From an uncultured Bacteroides sp. (GTDB taxonomy: Bacteria > Bacteroidota > Bacteroidia > Bacteroidales > Bacteroidaceae): a stretch of DNA of 64,000 nt. Below the pieces are notes generated by a model. It had not been told where the DNA came from. It ran no database searches and was given only the letters and a program-made list of their open reading frames with translations. The first letter of the stretch is position 1. Every line of letters begins with the position of its first letter. The DNA lies in NCBI RefSeq assembly GCF_963666545.1, contig NZ_OY762899.1, positions 1,426,001 through 1,490,000 on the forward strand, given 5' to 3'. Below are positions 1 to 9,362 of this stretch, piece by piece. Made by a program: the position numbers and the translations under genes.

Positions 1-109
1 TCCACGCAGCAATCAACCGCTGTTCATTCAAAGGCGCTTCCAGACTTTCTTGTCGCAAGAATTGCTGAATCAACTTTCCTATCGGCTCCGCATCATTCCG
101 TTTCATCAT
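1..109 (-). CDS. DUF721 (DciA-like) family protein, N-terminal part
   Basis: The gene reads leftwards and leaves the window after about 36 codons. It begins MMKRNDAEPIGKLIQQFL and has the basic, leucine-rich N-terminus typical of DUF721 proteins. The start codon lies inside the last codons of recF, so the two genes overlap by 17 bases and are probably translated together. The recF-DUF721 order is common in Bacteroidetes, and DUF721 members related to DciA assist loading of the replicative helicase in other bacteria. The family call rests on this short stretch plus gene order, so it is moderate. Confidence 0.6.
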   Translation of the reverse strand, partial: MMKRNDAEPIGKLIQQFLRQESLEAPLNEQRLIAAW

Positions 110-1214
110 TATCCTCCTTCATCTCATTAATTTCTCCCTGCTCTACGCGAAACATTTTATAATCACTCCCCACATTAAAGAGGATTCTATCCAGATGCTC
201 CCTATTGGTATCTGTTATAAAAATCTGTCCGAAGTTATCACCGGCTACTAACGTCACAATCTGCTCTACACGAGACGCATCCAACTTATCGAATATATCA
301 TCCAGCAATAACAGCGGAACACTGCTGCCCGTTCTTTTTAAAAAATCAAACTGAGCCAGTTTCAAAGCTACCAGATATGTTTTATTCTGTCCCTGCGAAC
401 CTTCACGCTTTATCGGAAAATCACCCAGCAGCATGTTCAGCTCATCTTTATGAATTCCTCGCAATGAATAACCCATTATTCTATCCCGCATACGACTCTC
501 TTTTATCGCCTCCAGCAACGAAGCATTCCTGGCATGCGACTCATAGGCCAAACCGACCTGCTCCTTATCTTGCGATATGAACGAATAAAACGTTTGAAAA
601 ATAGGGATAAATTCGCGAATAAACTCCTCACGCTTCCGAAACACCACATCACCGGCATGCGCCATAGCCTCTTCCCACACCAGGAAAAGCTCTTCTTCTA
701 TCGGCTGTTCGCTCTTCAACAAAGAATTTCGCTGTGCCATGGCCTTATTGTAACGGATCAATGCCTCCAGATACTCCTTATCATATTGCGATATCACCAC
801 ATCCATGAAGCGACGACGCTCCTCACTTCCACCCGCAATCAATTCAGAATCGGCCGGTGAAACCATTACCAGAGGGATAAAGCCAATATGATCAGACAGA
901 CGTGTGTACTCTTTTTTATTCCGCTTGAATTGCTTCTTCAACTTGCGCTTCATTCCACAATAGATCTCCTCCGGCGTTCCGTCGGGAGCTTCATACGCAC
1001 CCTGAATCACAAAAAAATCCTGATCATGACGGATGTTCTGAGAATCAATCGGATTCCCCGCGCTCTTACAAAATGAGAGAAAATACACAGCATCAAGCAA
1101 ATTCGTTTTACCCATACCGTTTTGCCCGAAGAAGCAGTTCAACTTAGCCGAAAAGTTAAGCTCCACTTGTTCAAGATTCTTATAATTGAGTATCGAAATC
1201 CGCTTTAATATCAT
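93..1214 (-). CDS. recF: DNA replication/repair protein RecF
   Basis: This is an SMC-like ATPase of 373 residues, the usual RecF length. RecF acts in the cytoplasm with RecO and RecR to load RecA at single-strand gaps. The Walker A motif GQNGMGKT lies at about residues 29-36. The ABC-type signature region SQGQNKT is near residue 277, and Walker B with the D-loop (LLLLDDIFDKLD) is near residues 303-314. The start ATG follows a minus-strand -7-like box TACTTTTG at 1243-1236. The downstream DUF721 gene overlaps its end. Nothing is unusual. Confidence 0.97.
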   Translation of the reverse strand: MILKRISILNYKNLEQVELNFSAKLNCFFGQNGMGKTNLLDAVYFLSFCKSAGNPIDSQNIRHDQDFFVIQGAYEAPDGTPEEIYCGMKRKLKKQFKRNKKEYTRLSDHIGFIPLVMVSPADSELIAGGSEERRRFMDVVISQYDKEYLEALIRYNKAMAQRNSLLKSEQPIEEELFLVWEEAMAHAGDVVFRKREEFIREFIPIFQTFYSFISQDKEQVGLAYESHARNASLLEAIKESRMRDRIMGYSLRGIHKDELNMLLGDFPIKREGSQGQNKTYLVALKLAQFDFLKRTGSSVPLLLLDDIFDKLDASRVEQIVTLVAGDNFGQIFITDTNREHLDRILFNVGSDYKMFRVEQGEINEMKEDNDETE

Positions 1215-1317
1215 ACTGCTTTTGGTGTTTGGTTACAAAAGTAGAAAGAATTTTGAGGTTTTCTGCCCCCAAAGAAAAAAAGATGCTTCTAAATTTCCTT
1301 TATATATATAAAAAAAC

Positions 1318-1325
1318 TACTTTTG
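1318..1325 (+). promoter_or_regulatory. Bacteroides-type -7 box upstream of the TPR gene
   Basis: TACTTTTG matches TAnnTTTG and lies about 50 bases before the ATG at 1374. A T-rich stretch sits where the -33 box would be, but it is not a clean TTTG. The divergent recF gene has its own box at 1243-1236. Confidence 0.5.
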
Positions 1326-1373
1326 CTGACCGAAATATTTGCATAGAAGAACAACAAAAAGTATTAAAATAAA

Positions 1374-2057
1374 ATGGCAGATCAAAAAAACCACCACGCT
1401 CCATTGAATGTAGAAGAAGCATTAAGTAACTCGGAAGCATTCATACTCAAACACAAAACAGCAATTATCGGCTTTATAGTTGGTGTTATCATCGTAGTAG
1501 CCGGTGCACTTATGTATAAGCACCTTTATTTAGAACCTCGTGAAGAGAAAGCACAAGCTGCTATTTTCAAAGGTCAGGAATACTTTGAGCAAGATGCTTA
1601 CGAAATCGCTCTTAACGGTGATAGCATCGGATACATTGGCTTTACTAAGATTGCCGATCAGTTCAGTGGTACAAAAACGGCCAACCTAGCCAAAGCTTAT
1701 GCCGGAATATGCTATAAGAACTTAGGCAAATATAACGAAGCAGTAAAAGCGTTGGAAGATTTTGATGGAGACGATCAAATGGTATCTCCCGCCATACTTG
1801 GTGCTACAGGTAACTGCTATGCAGAGCTTGGCCAATTGGACAAAGCCGCATCTATCTTGTTGAAAGCTGCCGACACAGCAGACAACAGCACTCTGAGCCC
1901 CATCTTCTTGATGCAAGCCGGAGATATTTTGGTAAAACAAGGAAAGTATGACGATGCAGTAACTGCATATACCAAGATCAAAGACAAATACTTCCAATCT
2001 TATCAGGCAATGGACATCGACAAATACATCGAACGCACCAAACTCCTGAAAAAATAA
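1374..2057 (+). CDS. Membrane-anchored tetratricopeptide repeat protein
   Basis: The 227-residue protein has a charged N-terminus and one transmembrane helix at about residues 31-50 (IIGFIVGVIIVVAGALMY). A periplasmic TPR region follows, visible as spaced A-Y-A-G-I-C-Y, A-I-L-G-A-T-G-N-C-Y and A-G-D-I-L-V-K-Q-G-K-Y patterns between about residues 100 and 210. Its layout resembles YfgM/UPF0070-type single-pass TPR proteins, which act with the periplasmic chaperone network in other bacteria. The same gene lies between recF and ribH in many Bacteroides. A partner or function cannot be read from the sequence. Confidence 0.85.
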   Translation: MADQKNHHAPLNVEEALSNSEAFILKHKTAIIGFIVGVIIVVAGALMYKHLYLEPREEKAQAAIFKGQEYFEQDAYEIALNGDSIGYIGFTKIADQFSGTKTANLAKAYAGICYKNLGKYNEAVKALEDFDGDDQMVSPAILGATGNCYAELGQLDKAASILLKAADTADNSTLSPIFLMQAGDILVKQGKYDDAVTAYTKIKDKYFQSYQAMDIDKYIERTKLLKK

Positions 2058-2087
2058 AATGCATATCTAGAGATATACAATATACTC

Positions 2088-2146
2088 AGAATAGCGCAGA
2101 TTTCCGCAGATACTGAATCTACGAAAATCTGCGCTATTCTTTTTTG
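2088..2146 (+). terminator. Rho-independent terminator after the TPR gene
   Basis: A long stem pairs AGAATAGCGCAGATTT (2088-2103) with AAAATCTGCGCTATTCT (2124-2140), with a loop of about 20 bases and a following T run. It separates the TPR gene from ribH. Confidence 0.8.
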
Positions 2147-2173
2147 TTTATTCAAAATCAAAATTAGAACGTT

Positions 2174-2668
2174 ATGGCAACAGCTTATCACAATCTTTCA
2201 GAGTACGATTTGAATTCAGTACCCGAAGCGGATACAATGAAGTTTGGAATCGTTGTATCCGAATGGAACAGCAAGATCACCGGCGCATTACTTGAAGGCG
2301 CAGTGAGCACATTAAAAAAGCATGGTGCGAAACCCGAAAACATTTTTGTAAAGACCGTACCCGGTAGTTTCGAGTTAGTATTCGGGGCCAACCAGATGAT
2401 GGAATATGGCGACGTTGACGCAGTAATTGTTCTTGGATGCGTAATCAAAGGAGATACTCCACATTTTGACTATGTATGTATGGGAACAACACAAGGAGTT
2501 GCACAATTAAATGTAAATGGCGATGTACCAGTCATTTACGGATTAATCACCACCAATACTATGGAGCAAGCCGAAGACAGATGTGGCGGAAAGCTCGGTA
2601 ACAAGGGCGATGAATGTGCGATTACTGCTATAAAAATGATCGACTTTGCTTGGAGTTTAAATAAATAG
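2174..2668 (+). CDS. ribH: 6,7-dimethyl-8-ribityllumazine synthase
   Basis: RibH condenses 5-amino-6-ribitylaminouracil with dihydroxybutanone phosphate in the penultimate step of riboflavin synthesis, as a cytoplasmic icosahedral or pentameric enzyme. The 164 residues are the normal length. Diagnostic segments are the substrate-binding VSEWN (about residues 28-32), [11 protein letters not shown] (62-72) and [14 protein letters not shown] (88-101), with the catalytic His at about 97. The C-terminal region [13 protein letters not shown] binds phosphate. The gene is monocistronic in appearance, lying between the terminator at 2088-2146 and the promoter of the tRNA pair. Confidence 0.97.
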   Translation: MATAYHNLSEYDLNSVPEADTMKFGIVVSEWNSKITGALLEGAVSTLKKHGAKPENIFVKTVPGSFELVFGANQMMEYGDVDAVIVLGCVIKGDTPHFDYVCMGTTQGVAQLNVNGDVPVIYGLITTNTMEQAEDRCGGKLGNKGDECAITAIKMIDFAWSLNK

Positions 2669-2679
2669 TTGTATCTTTG
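2650..2679 (+). promoter_or_regulatory. Promoter of the tRNA-Tyr/tRNA-Gly pair
   Basis: A -33-like TTGG (2650-2653) and a perfect -7 box TATCTTTG (2672-2679) are 18 bases apart. They overlap the end of ribH and place transcription start about 12 bases before the tRNA-Tyr. Confidence 0.65.
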
Positions 2680-2697
2680 CACCGCATTAGAAACAAA

Positions 2698-2780
2698 GGG
2701 CAAATACCAGAGTGGCCAAATGGGGCAGACTGTAAATCTGCTGTCTTTCGACTTCGGTGGTTCGAATCCATCTTTGCCCA
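2698..2780 (+). tRNA. tRNA-Tyr (GTA)
   Basis: The acceptor stem GGGCAAA pairs with TTTGCCC at 2773-2779. The anticodon loop CTGTAAA between GCAGA and TCTGC gives anticodon GTA. It has the long variable arm expected of a class II tRNA and the T-arm GGTTCGAATCC. CCA is not encoded. Confidence 0.96.
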
Positions 2781-2789
2781 CATCTAATT

Positions 2790-2865
2790 GCGAAAGTAGC
2801 TCAGTTGATAGAGCATTAGCCTTCCAAGCTGAGGGTCGCGGGTTTGAGCCCCGTCTTTCGCTCCA
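2790..2865 (+). tRNA. tRNA-Gly (TCC)
   Basis: The acceptor stem GCGAAAG pairs with CTTTCGC at 2855-2861. The anticodon loop CTTCCAA gives TCC. The T-arm is GGGTTTGAGCCCC, and CCA is encoded at 2863-2865. It lies 9 bases after tRNA-Tyr, evidently in the same transcript. Confidence 0.96.
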
Positions 2866-2868
2866 GTA

Positions 2869-2899
2869 GAGAATCTGATTATTCAGATTCTCTTTTTTT
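2869..2899 (+). terminator. Terminator of the tRNA transcript
   Basis: A perfect stem GAGAATCTGA / TCAGATTCTC (2869-2878 and 2883-2892) with a 4-base loop is followed by a T run. Confidence 0.93.
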
Positions 2900-2910
2900 A
2901 TGTCCTTACC

Positions 2911-3555
2911 CTACTTCTTAACAAACTGCTTTGTATCCTTTTGCCACGTATATACTATCGGTGACTGTAGATAAGGTTTCAGCTTATCCGCATCGTCCTT
3001 TCCCATATAATCGATTGTAGCAAAAGAAAAAGTCAACGTAGCATCTACTTTGGATAAATCAGCTTTCAGCAGTAACATATCAACCTGCGAACGAGCACGG
3101 TTATAGGCCTCCATCTGCAGAGTGTCGCTTGGTGACACAAAGAAAGCATCCACTGATGGAATTACCAAAAAGTCGGATGTGGAAAGCTGTTTCCAATCAG
3201 TCGTAAAGAAACGCACTTTGCTGTCACAGGCAGGGCCACAAGCTGTAGAAACCGCACAAATGATTTTCGTTGTATCTCCCGTAGCGAGCAATTTCATTTG
3301 CCATTCACTCTTCTCGCTCACTTTCAAACGAATGTAGTCAGGCGTCAAATCAGTCATTTCAGACGTTCCACCGAACTTATTCTTCACCTGAGCCTTCATT
3401 TTACTTTCCAGAAAGTCAATGCAATCGGCACGATTCACAGCCGTGAGCAGCGGACTAAGAGAGTCGGGCATGTTAACGAACAACGTTTTAACCTCTTGCG
3501 CATACGTAGCAACACCAGATAGCAGAAGAAAAAACAGCAATAGATTTTTTTTCAT
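2911..3555 (-). CDS. DUF3256 family secreted protein
   Basis: The 214-residue protein begins with a signal peptide (MKKNLLLFFLLLSGVATYAQ), so it is exported to the periplasm or outer membrane. The mature part starts with the family pattern TLFVNMPDSLSPLLTAVNRAD and contains YIRLKVSEKS at about residue 73. DUF3256 is confined to Bacteroidetes and has no known biochemical role. The gene lies 9 bases downstream of the DMT permease on the same strand, so the two may be co-transcribed, perhaps together with truA. Confidence 0.85.
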   Translation of the reverse strand: MKKNLLLFFLLLSGVATYAQEVKTLFVNMPDSLSPLLTAVNRADCIDFLESKMKAQVKNKFGGTSEMTDLTPDYIRLKVSEKSEWQMKLLATGDTTKIICAVSTACGPACDSKVRFFTTDWKQLSTSDFLVIPSVDAFFVSPSDTLQMEAYNRARSQVDMLLLKADLSKVDATLTFSFATIDYMGKDDADKLKPYLQSPIVYTWQKDTKQFVKK

Positions 3556-3564
3556 ATTTAGTAG

Positions 3565-4464
3565 TTATTTTGAACCCAAATATAGGAATAACATTCCGAT
3601 TAATATCAGAACAAGATCGATAGCCTTGCTTTTTAAATTCTTTTCACGGAAGAACATTGCTCCGAAAAGGAACGACACCACCACACTTCCACGACGCACC
3701 ATCGACACGATGGAGATCATTGAGTCGTCAAAGCTAAGGGCATAGAAGTACACAAAGTCGGCTGCCGAAAGAAAAATAGAAATCAACAAGATGGCCCAAT
3801 CCCATCTGAAAGGAGTGGTCTGTTTCCGTTTAGGCCACCAGAGCAACAGCAGAATAGGACACATGATGAATACCTGATACACATTATACCAAGACTGCAC
3901 AACCATGGGATTAAATTGCTTCATCAGGAACTTATCATACAGTCCGCTAACAGCACCTGTTATGGCGGCCAGCACAATGAAAAAGATCCATTTGTTATGC
4001 GCAAAATCAATCCCTTCCTTCTTACCCGAACGGCTTAGCAAGAAGAACGAAGCTACGGCAAGCATCACTCCTATCCATTGATAGATATTTAGGCGCTCAC
4101 CAAACAGCAACATGGCACCCGCCAACACCATTACCGGACGGGTGGCATTGATCGGCCCGACAATCGTCAACGGCAGATGCTTCATGCCGAAGTAGCCGAA
4201 TATCCACGATGAAAGAACAATGAAAGATTTGATTATGATGAACTTATGCACCTCCCATCCCACTAACGGCACGTCAAACATTGTACCGGCAAGTACATTC
4301 GGTACAAAAGCAGACAATAAAATGAAAGGCAGGAAGATCAGGCTGGAGAATAGCGTATTCAAAAACAGTACCGGCAAAACGGCATTTCCTTTTAGCGAAT
4401 GCTTCTTGAATACATCATAGAAGCCTAATAAAGCCGCTGAAAGAAAAGCAAATAATAACCACAT
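3565..4464 (-). CDS. EamA/DMT family inner-membrane transporter
   Basis: The 299 residues form about ten hydrophobic helices arranged as two EamA repeats. One repeat ends near residue 145 with GVMLAVASFFLLSRSGKK, and the second ends with LVLILIGMLFLYLGSK. Such permeases export small metabolites or amino acids. The substrate cannot be told from the sequence. The conserved PINATRPVMVLAGAMLLFGER segment (about residues 103-123) is the usual EamA signature. It sits between truA and the DUF3256 gene on the minus strand. Confidence 0.85.
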   Translation of the reverse strand: MWLLFAFLSAALLGFYDVFKKHSLKGNAVLPVLFLNTLFSSLIFLPFILLSAFVPNVLAGTMFDVPLVGWEVHKFIIIKSFIVLSSWIFGYFGMKHLPLTIVGPINATRPVMVLAGAMLLFGERLNIYQWIGVMLAVASFFLLSRSGKKEGIDFAHNKWIFFIVLAAITGAVSGLYDKFLMKQFNPMVVQSWYNVYQVFIMCPILLLLWWPKRKQTTPFRWDWAILLISIFLSAADFVYFYALSFDDSMISIVSMVRRGSVVVSFLFGAMFFREKNLKSKAIDLVLILIGMLFLYLGSK

Positions 4465-4497
4465 CTCTTTATTCTAATTTTAGATAATACATTTCAA

Positions 4498-5253
4498 TTA
4501 CTCCTCAAAGATATCTTCGGGGTATTCCACATCAACAAGAAACAGCGCATGCCCCGGAGCAGAACTCCCCGCTTTATTACGATCTTGTTGCTCTATGACT
4601 TTTTGAAATCCTTCCACATCTATTTTTCCGCGGCCCACTTCGATAAGTGTTCCCACAATGGCGCGTACCATGTTTCGCAGAAAGCGGTCGGCACGAATGG
4701 TAAACACCCATGTCGTCTCATCCTGCTGCGTCCATTCGGCCTGCATCATCTGACACAAGTTTGTTTTCACATCCGTGTGCACTTTGCTAAAACTGGTAAA
4801 ATCGGCATAGCGAAATAAGGTTGCGGCAGCTTCATTCATCTTTTCAAAATCGAGTTCACCATACAATCTCCAGTGGTATTGTCGATTGAATGCGTACTTT
4901 GCCGTCGTTACGTAATACTTATATGTACGCGATCTGGCAGCAAACCGTGCGTGCACATCCGATCTTACCCGCTTCACATGAAAAACGGATATATCCGGGG
5001 GAAGCATGCGATTCAACCTCTCAGTCAGAAAATCAACATCAATCAGTTCACCCTCAAAATCGAAATGAGCCACCATAAGCGAAGCATGCACGCCGGCATC
5101 CGTTCGTCCGGCACCAATTACCCTCATTTCTTTCCGGAGAACAACAGACAATGCTTTCTCCAGACATTCTTGTACACTAATACCATTTGGCTGAATTTGC
5201 CAACCGTGATAATTTGTTCCGTCGTAAGCTAAATAGATAAAATATCGTTGCAC
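4498..5253 (-). CDS. truA: tRNA pseudouridine(38-40) synthase TruA
   Basis: TruA isomerises uridines 38-40 in the anticodon arm. The catalytic Asp lies in [11 protein letters not shown], at about residue 52 with the start chosen here. [12 protein letters not shown] and the C-terminal [19 protein letters not shown] are also family signatures. I chose the GTG at 5253, giving [12 protein letters not shown] and 251 residues. The longer open frame from the TTG at 5283 would place its start codon inside a perfect -7 promoter box at 5288-5281. The choice is inference, but the promoter position supports it. Confidence 0.95.
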   Translation of the reverse strand: MQRYFIYLAYDGTNYHGWQIQPNGISVQECLEKALSVVLRKEMRVIGAGRTDAGVHASLMVAHFDFEGELIDVDFLTERLNRMLPPDISVFHVKRVRSDVHARFAARSRTYKYYVTTAKYAFNRQYHWRLYGELDFEKMNEAAATLFRYADFTSFSKVHTDVKTNLCQMMQAEWTQQDETTWVFTIRADRFLRNMVRAIVGTLIEVGRGKIDVEGFQKVIEQQDRNKAGSSAPGHALFLVDVEYPEDIFEE

Positions 5254-5280
5254 TACTTTTGTTTCTTGGTTTTCAATGCG

Positions 5281-5288
5281 CAAAGGTA
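5281..5288 (-). promoter_or_regulatory. -7 box of truA
   Basis: TACCTTTG on the minus strand matches TAnnTTTG and lies about 28 bases upstream of the GTG at 5253. No clear -33 TTTG is present. Confidence 0.5.
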
Positions 5289-5420
5289 CAACTTTTCGAG
5301 CTATTCATCCTTGCTAAGTATAGGCTAATCTTATTCTAGCGCAATATTAACCGATCAGAACAGGATTAGTAAGACTAAAGGTTACTAATACTAAGTCCTG
5401 ATTCTACTAACATTTGTTGG

Positions 5421-5507
5421 TCACACAGCCGTGTGATAATGGTCACGCAATTGCAGTACCATTGTCACACAGACATGTGATCATTATCACGCAATTGCGT
5501 GACCACG
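5421..5507. repeat. Intergenic array of palindromes with 22-bp period
   Basis: The 392-base gap between truA and metY (5284-5675) has no gene. It holds four consecutive units starting at 5421, 5443, 5465 and 5488. Units 1 and 3 begin TCACACAG and contain the near-palindromes TCACACAGCCGTGTGA and TCACACAGACATGTGA. Units 2 and 4 begin TCACGCAATTGC, and unit 4 is the perfect palindrome TCACGCAATTGCGTGA. The array is therefore also two tandem copies of a roughly 44-bp unit. It could be a protein-binding array or a REP-like element; the sequence does not decide. Confidence 0.8.
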
Positions 5508-5625
5508 TAGCTTTCGTATAAAATCTTCTTATGCAGTGTATTCTATCAGTTTAGTTCTAGTATTAAAAGAGTTTATTTCTTCTACTTTTTCATTCGCGAC
5601 CATTAATTATAAGAAAAAAATCAGG

Positions 5626-5633
5626 TACATTTG
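5626..5633 (+). promoter_or_regulatory. -7 box of metY
   Basis: TACATTTG lies 42 bases before the metY ATG. No clear -33 box was found. Confidence 0.5.
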
Positions 5634-5675
5634 TCTTTTGATTAACTACGTATTACCTTTATATAGAATAAAAAC

Positions 5676-6953
5676 ATGGCAAAGCAATTTAAGCCCGAAA
5701 CCTTATGCGTACAAGCAGGTTGGGAGCCGAAAAAAGGGGAGCCTCGTGTGCTACCTATTTATCAAAGTACAACCTTTAAATATGAGACAAGCGAACAGAT
5801 GGCCCGCTTGTTCGACTTAGAAGAAAGTGGCTATTTCTACACCCGCCTACAAAACCCGACGAACGATGCAGTGGCCAAAAAGATCACCGCTCTCGAAGGA
5901 GGCGTTGGAGGCATGCTCACCTCAAGCGGACAAGCAGCCAATTTTTATGCTCTATTCAATATTTGCCAGGCAGGCGACCATTTTGTCTGTTCATCAGCCA
6001 TTTATGGAGGAACATTCAACCTGTTTGCCGTCACCATGAAGAAGCTGGGCATCAATGTCACCTTCATCAGCCCTGATGCAACAGAGGAAGAAATATCATC
6101 GGCTTTCCAGCCCAACACCAAAGCTCTTTTTGGTGAGACTATTTCTAACCCTTCATTAGACGTTCTCGATATTGAAAAATTTGCCCGCATAGCCCATAAG
6201 CATGGCGTGCCGTTGATTGTAGATAATACATTTCCAACACCGATCAACTGCCGCCCGTTTGAATGGGGAGCAGACATAATAGTGCATTCTACCACAAAGT
6301 ACATGGATGGGCACGCCACCTCGGTAGGCGGTTGCATTGTTGATAGTGGAAACTTCGACTGGGAGGCAAATGCCGATAAGTTTCCCGGACTATGCACCCC
6401 CGATGAATCCTATCACGGGCTGACCTACTCAAAAGCTTTCGGAAAGATGGCGTACATCACCAAAGCAACCTCACAGCTGATGCGCGATTTGGGTAGTACT
6501 CAAAGTCCTCAAAATGCGTTCTTACTCAACATCGGACTGGAAACATTGCATCTGCGTATGCCGCAACATTGCAAGAATGCGCAAAAGGTTGCAGAATACC
6601 TTCAGGCAAGTGACAAAGTAGCATGGGTAAACTACTGTGGCCTACCCGATAATAAGAACTACGAACTAGCACAGAAGTATCTGCCCAATGGCTCTTGCGG
6701 AGTGATCTCGTTCGGATTGAAAGGAGAACGCAACTTAGCCACTAAATTTATGGATTCACTGCAACTGGCGGCTATCGTTACACACGTGGCAGATGCCCGC
6801 ACTTGTGTGCTTCATCCGGCCAGCCATACTCATCGCCAACTTTCCGATGAGCAATTAATCGAAGCCGGCGTTCGTCCTGATCTGATCCGCCTATCCGTAG
6901 GTATAGAAAATGCGGACGACATTATTGCCGATATAGAGCAAGCGCTAAATTAA
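5676..6953 (+). CDS. metY: O-acetylhomoserine sulfhydrylase (PLP-dependent)
   Basis: This is a Cys/Met-metabolism PLP enzyme of 425 residues, the length usual for MetY. It makes homocysteine from O-acetylhomoserine and sulfide in the cytoplasm. The PLP lysine is at about residue 208 in HSTTKYMDGH, and the Asp contacting the pyridine nitrogen is at 183 in IVDNTFPTP. YFYTRLQNPT and SSGQAANF are further cofactor-binding segments, and the C-terminus has the RLSVGIENADDIIADI signature. MetB/MetC homologues are shorter (about 380), which favours MetY. The gene appears to stand alone. Confidence 0.93.
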   Translation: MAKQFKPETLCVQAGWEPKKGEPRVLPIYQSTTFKYETSEQMARLFDLEESGYFYTRLQNPTNDAVAKKITALEGGVGGMLTSSGQAANFYALFNICQAGDHFVCSSAIYGGTFNLFAVTMKKLGINVTFISPDATEEEISSAFQPNTKALFGETISNPSLDVLDIEKFARIAHKHGVPLIVDNTFPTPINCRPFEWGADIIVHSTTKYMDGHATSVGGCIVDSGNFDWEANADKFPGLCTPDESYHGLTYSKAFGKMAYITKATSQLMRDLGSTQSPQNAFLLNIGLETLHLRMPQHCKNAQKVAEYLQASDKVAWVNYCGLPDNKNYELAQKYLPNGSCGVISFGLKGERNLATKFMDSLQLAAIVTHVADARTCVLHPASHTHRQLSDEQLIEAGVRPDLIRLSVGIENADDIIADIEQALN

Positions 6954-6962
6954 GTAAAAAAG

Positions 6963-6998
6963 GACTTTTTTTACGTGCTAAATCAACGCAAAAAAGTC
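6963..6998 (+). terminator. Probable terminator after metY
   Basis: The AT-rich inverted repeat GACTTTTTT (6963-6971) / AAAAAAGTC (6990-6998) begins 10 bases after the metY stop codon. There is no strong T run after it, so it could equally be a processing structure. Confidence 0.4.
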
Positions 6999-7029
6999 AT
7001 ATTTAGAAGCGAATTATAACAATTATGGC

Positions 7030-7037
7030 TACATTTG
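7030..7037 (+). promoter_or_regulatory. -7 box of the malic enzyme gene
   Basis: TACATTTG lies 36 bases before the ATG at 7074. The -33 region is poor. Confidence 0.5.
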
Positions 7038-7073
7038 CGGATAATCAATAACTAAAGCAATAATAAAACTCTT

Positions 7074-9362
7074 ATGGCTAAAATTACGAAAGAAGCAGCC
7101 TTGCTTTATCACTCTCAAGGCAAACCGGGGAAAATAGAAGTGGTACCGACAAAACCGTATAGTACACAAACAGATCTTTCTCTAGCCTACTCTCCGGGAG
7201 TAGCCGAGCCTTGTCTCGAGATAGAAAAAAATCCGCAAGATGCTTATAAGTATACGGCCAAAGGAAATCTAGTAGCAGTTATCTCTAACGGAACAGCCGT
7301 ATTAGGGCTGGGAGATATTGGCGCACTCAGTGGAAAACCTGTGATGGAAGGTAAAGGATTGCTCTTTAAAATCTATGCCGGCATTGATGTTTTTGACATT
7401 GAGGTAGATGAAAAAGATCCTGAGAAATTTATTGCAGCAGTAAAAGCCATCGCTCCAACTTTTGGAGGTATTAATCTCGAAGATATAAAAGCACCTGAGT
7501 GCTTTGAAATAGAACGCCGCCTGAAAGAAGAATTGGACATTCCGGTGATGCACGATGATCAACATGGAACAGCCATCATCTCAAGTGCCGGATTAATCAA
7601 TGCCCTTCAAGTTGCAGGAAAAAAAATAGAAGAAGTAAAAATAGTAGTAAACGGAGCCGGTGCGTCAGCCGTATCGTGTACCAAACTGTATGTTTCATTG
7701 GGCGCCCGTCTTGAGAACATTGTGATGCTCGACAGCAAAGGTGTAATCGGTAAAGCACGTACCGACTTGAACGAACAAAAGCGCTATTTTGCTACAGACC
7801 GAACAGATATTCGCACACTGGAAGAAGCGATAAAAGGAGCAGATGTGTTTCTGGGGCTCTCCAAAGGCAATGTGCTGACAACAGACATGGTAAAGAGCAT
7901 GGCCTCCACTCCTATTGTATTCGCATTGGCCAATCCAGTGCCTGAGATTGCTTACGAAGATGCAATGGCTTGCCGCCCGGACGTATTGATGTCAACAGGT
8001 CGTTCCGATTATCCTAATCAAATAAATAATGTGATCGGATTCCCATACATCTTCCGTGGAGCATTGGATACACAAGCCCGTGCCATCAATGAAGAGATGA
8101 AGATTGCCGCTGTTTATGCCATAGCCAACTTAGCCAAACAACCGGTGCCGGACGTGGTTAACGAAGTGTATCATGTAAGCAGCCTTACATTCGGACCGGA
8201 ATATTTCATTCCGAAGCCGGTAGATCCACGATTGATAACGGAAGTATCTATGGCTGTTGCCAAAGCTGCTATGGAATCGGGTGTAGCTCGCAACAACATT
8301 GAAGATTGGGACGCATACAAACTCCGCTTGCTTGAATTAATGGGATATGAGTCGAAACTGACCCGCCAACTTCATGAACTGGCACGCCAAGACCCGCAAC
8401 GTGTGGTTTTTGCCGAAGGTGGGCATCCGAACATGCTCAAAGCGGCAGTGGAAGCTAAAGCCGAAGGTATTTGCCATCCTATTCTATTGGGTAATGACGA
8501 ACGTATTCACAAAATAGCGAAAGAACTCGATCTGAATCTGGAAGGTGTCGAAATTGTCAACCTTCGCCATGATTCCGAGACTGAACGCCGTGAACGCTAC
8601 GCACATATCCTAGCGGAAAAACGTTCAAGAGAAGGAGCTACTTACGAAGAAGCCAACGACAAGATGTTTGAGCGCAACTATTTTGGTATGATGATGGTCG
8701 AAACAGGTGAAGCCGATGCCTTCATTACCGGATTATATACAAAGTACACCAATACGATAAAAGTAGCTAAAGAAGTAATAGGTATTCGTCCCGGATACAA
8801 ACATTTCGGAACGATGCACATTCTGAACTCTAAGAAAGGCACTTATTTCTTAGCAGACACGCTGATTAACAGGCATCCGGACACAGAGACTCTTACCGAT
8901 GTGGCTAAATTGGCCGTAGACACGGTTCGATTCTTCAATCATACTCCGGTAATGGCCATGCTGTCATATTCCAACTTCGGTTCTGACCAAGTGGGCAGTC
9001 CGTCTAAAGTACATGAAGCAATAGCATATATGCACGAAAAGTATCCGGAATTGGCTATTGATGGTGAGATGCAAGTAAACTTTGCGATGGACCGTGAACT
9101 TCGGGATGCTAAATATCCATTTACCCGCCTGAAAGGAAAAGATGTAAACACATTGATCTTCCCCAATTTAAGTTCTGCAAATTCAGGTTATAAGCTAATT
9201 CAGGCTATGACTCAAACAGAATTGATCGGACCGATTCAGATGGGATTAAATAAGCCCATTCACTTTACCGACATTGAAAGTTCCGTGCGCGACATCCTGA
9301 ATATTACCGCCGTAGCCGTAATAGACGCCATTGTATACAAGAAAAAAGCCGGCAAAGAATGA
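7074..9362 (+). CDS. maeB: NADP-dependent malic enzyme with C-terminal phosphotransacetylase domain
   Basis: The enzyme oxidatively decarboxylates malate to pyruvate and supplies NADPH. At 762 residues it has the long MaeB layout. The malic N-terminal domain (about 1-155) carries [12 protein letters not shown] and the metal and substrate segments [14 protein letters not shown] and MHDDQHGTA. The NAD(P)-binding domain (about 160-400) carries [17 protein letters not shown] phosphotransacetylase-like domain (about 430-755) starts near [16 protein letters not shown] and is thought to regulate the enzyme in other bacteria rather than to act on acetyl phosphate. A small membrane protein gene overlaps its stop codon. 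Confidence 0.96.
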   Translation: MAKITKEAALLYHSQGKPGKIEVVPTKPYSTQTDLSLAYSPGVAEPCLEIEKNPQDAYKYTAKGNLVAVISNGTAVLGLGDIGALSGKPVMEGKGLLFKIYAGIDVFDIEVDEKDPEKFIAAVKAIAPTFGGINLEDIKAPECFEIERRLKEELDIPVMHDDQHGTAIISSAGLINALQVAGKKIEEVKIVVNGAGASAVSCTKLYVSLGARLENIVMLDSKGVIGKARTDLNEQKRYFATDRTDIRTLEEAIKGADVFLGLSKGNVLTTDMVKSMASTPIVFALANPVPEIAYEDAMACRPDVLMSTGRSDYPNQINNVIGFPYIFRGALDTQARAINEEMKIAAVYAIANLAKQPVPDVVNEVYHVSSLTFGPEYFIPKPVDPRLITEVSMAVAKAAMESGVARNNIEDWDAYKLRLLELMGYESKLTRQLHELARQDPQRVVFAEGGHPNMLKAAVEAKAEGICHPILLGNDERIHKIAKELDLNLEGVEIVNLRHDSETERRERYAHILAEKRSREGATYEEANDKMFERNYFGMMMVETGEADAFITGLYTKYTNTIKVAKEVIGIRPGYKHFGTMHILNSKKGTYFLADTLINRHPDTETLTDVAKLAVDTVRFFNHTPVMAMLSYSNFGSDQVGSPSKVHEAIAYMHEKYPELAIDGEMQVNFAMDRELRDAKYPFTRLKGKDVNTLIFPNLSSANSGYKLIQAMTQTELIGPIQMGLNKPIHFTDIESSVRDILNITAVAVIDAIVYKKKAGKE

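Noticed and set aside
2536-2869. Protein-coding frames across the tRNA pair
   Set aside because: These frames run through the two tRNA genes, whose structures are complete.
5421-5507. CRISPR-like array
   Set aside because: Units are contiguous palindromes without spacers and with unequal sequences; no cas genes are present.
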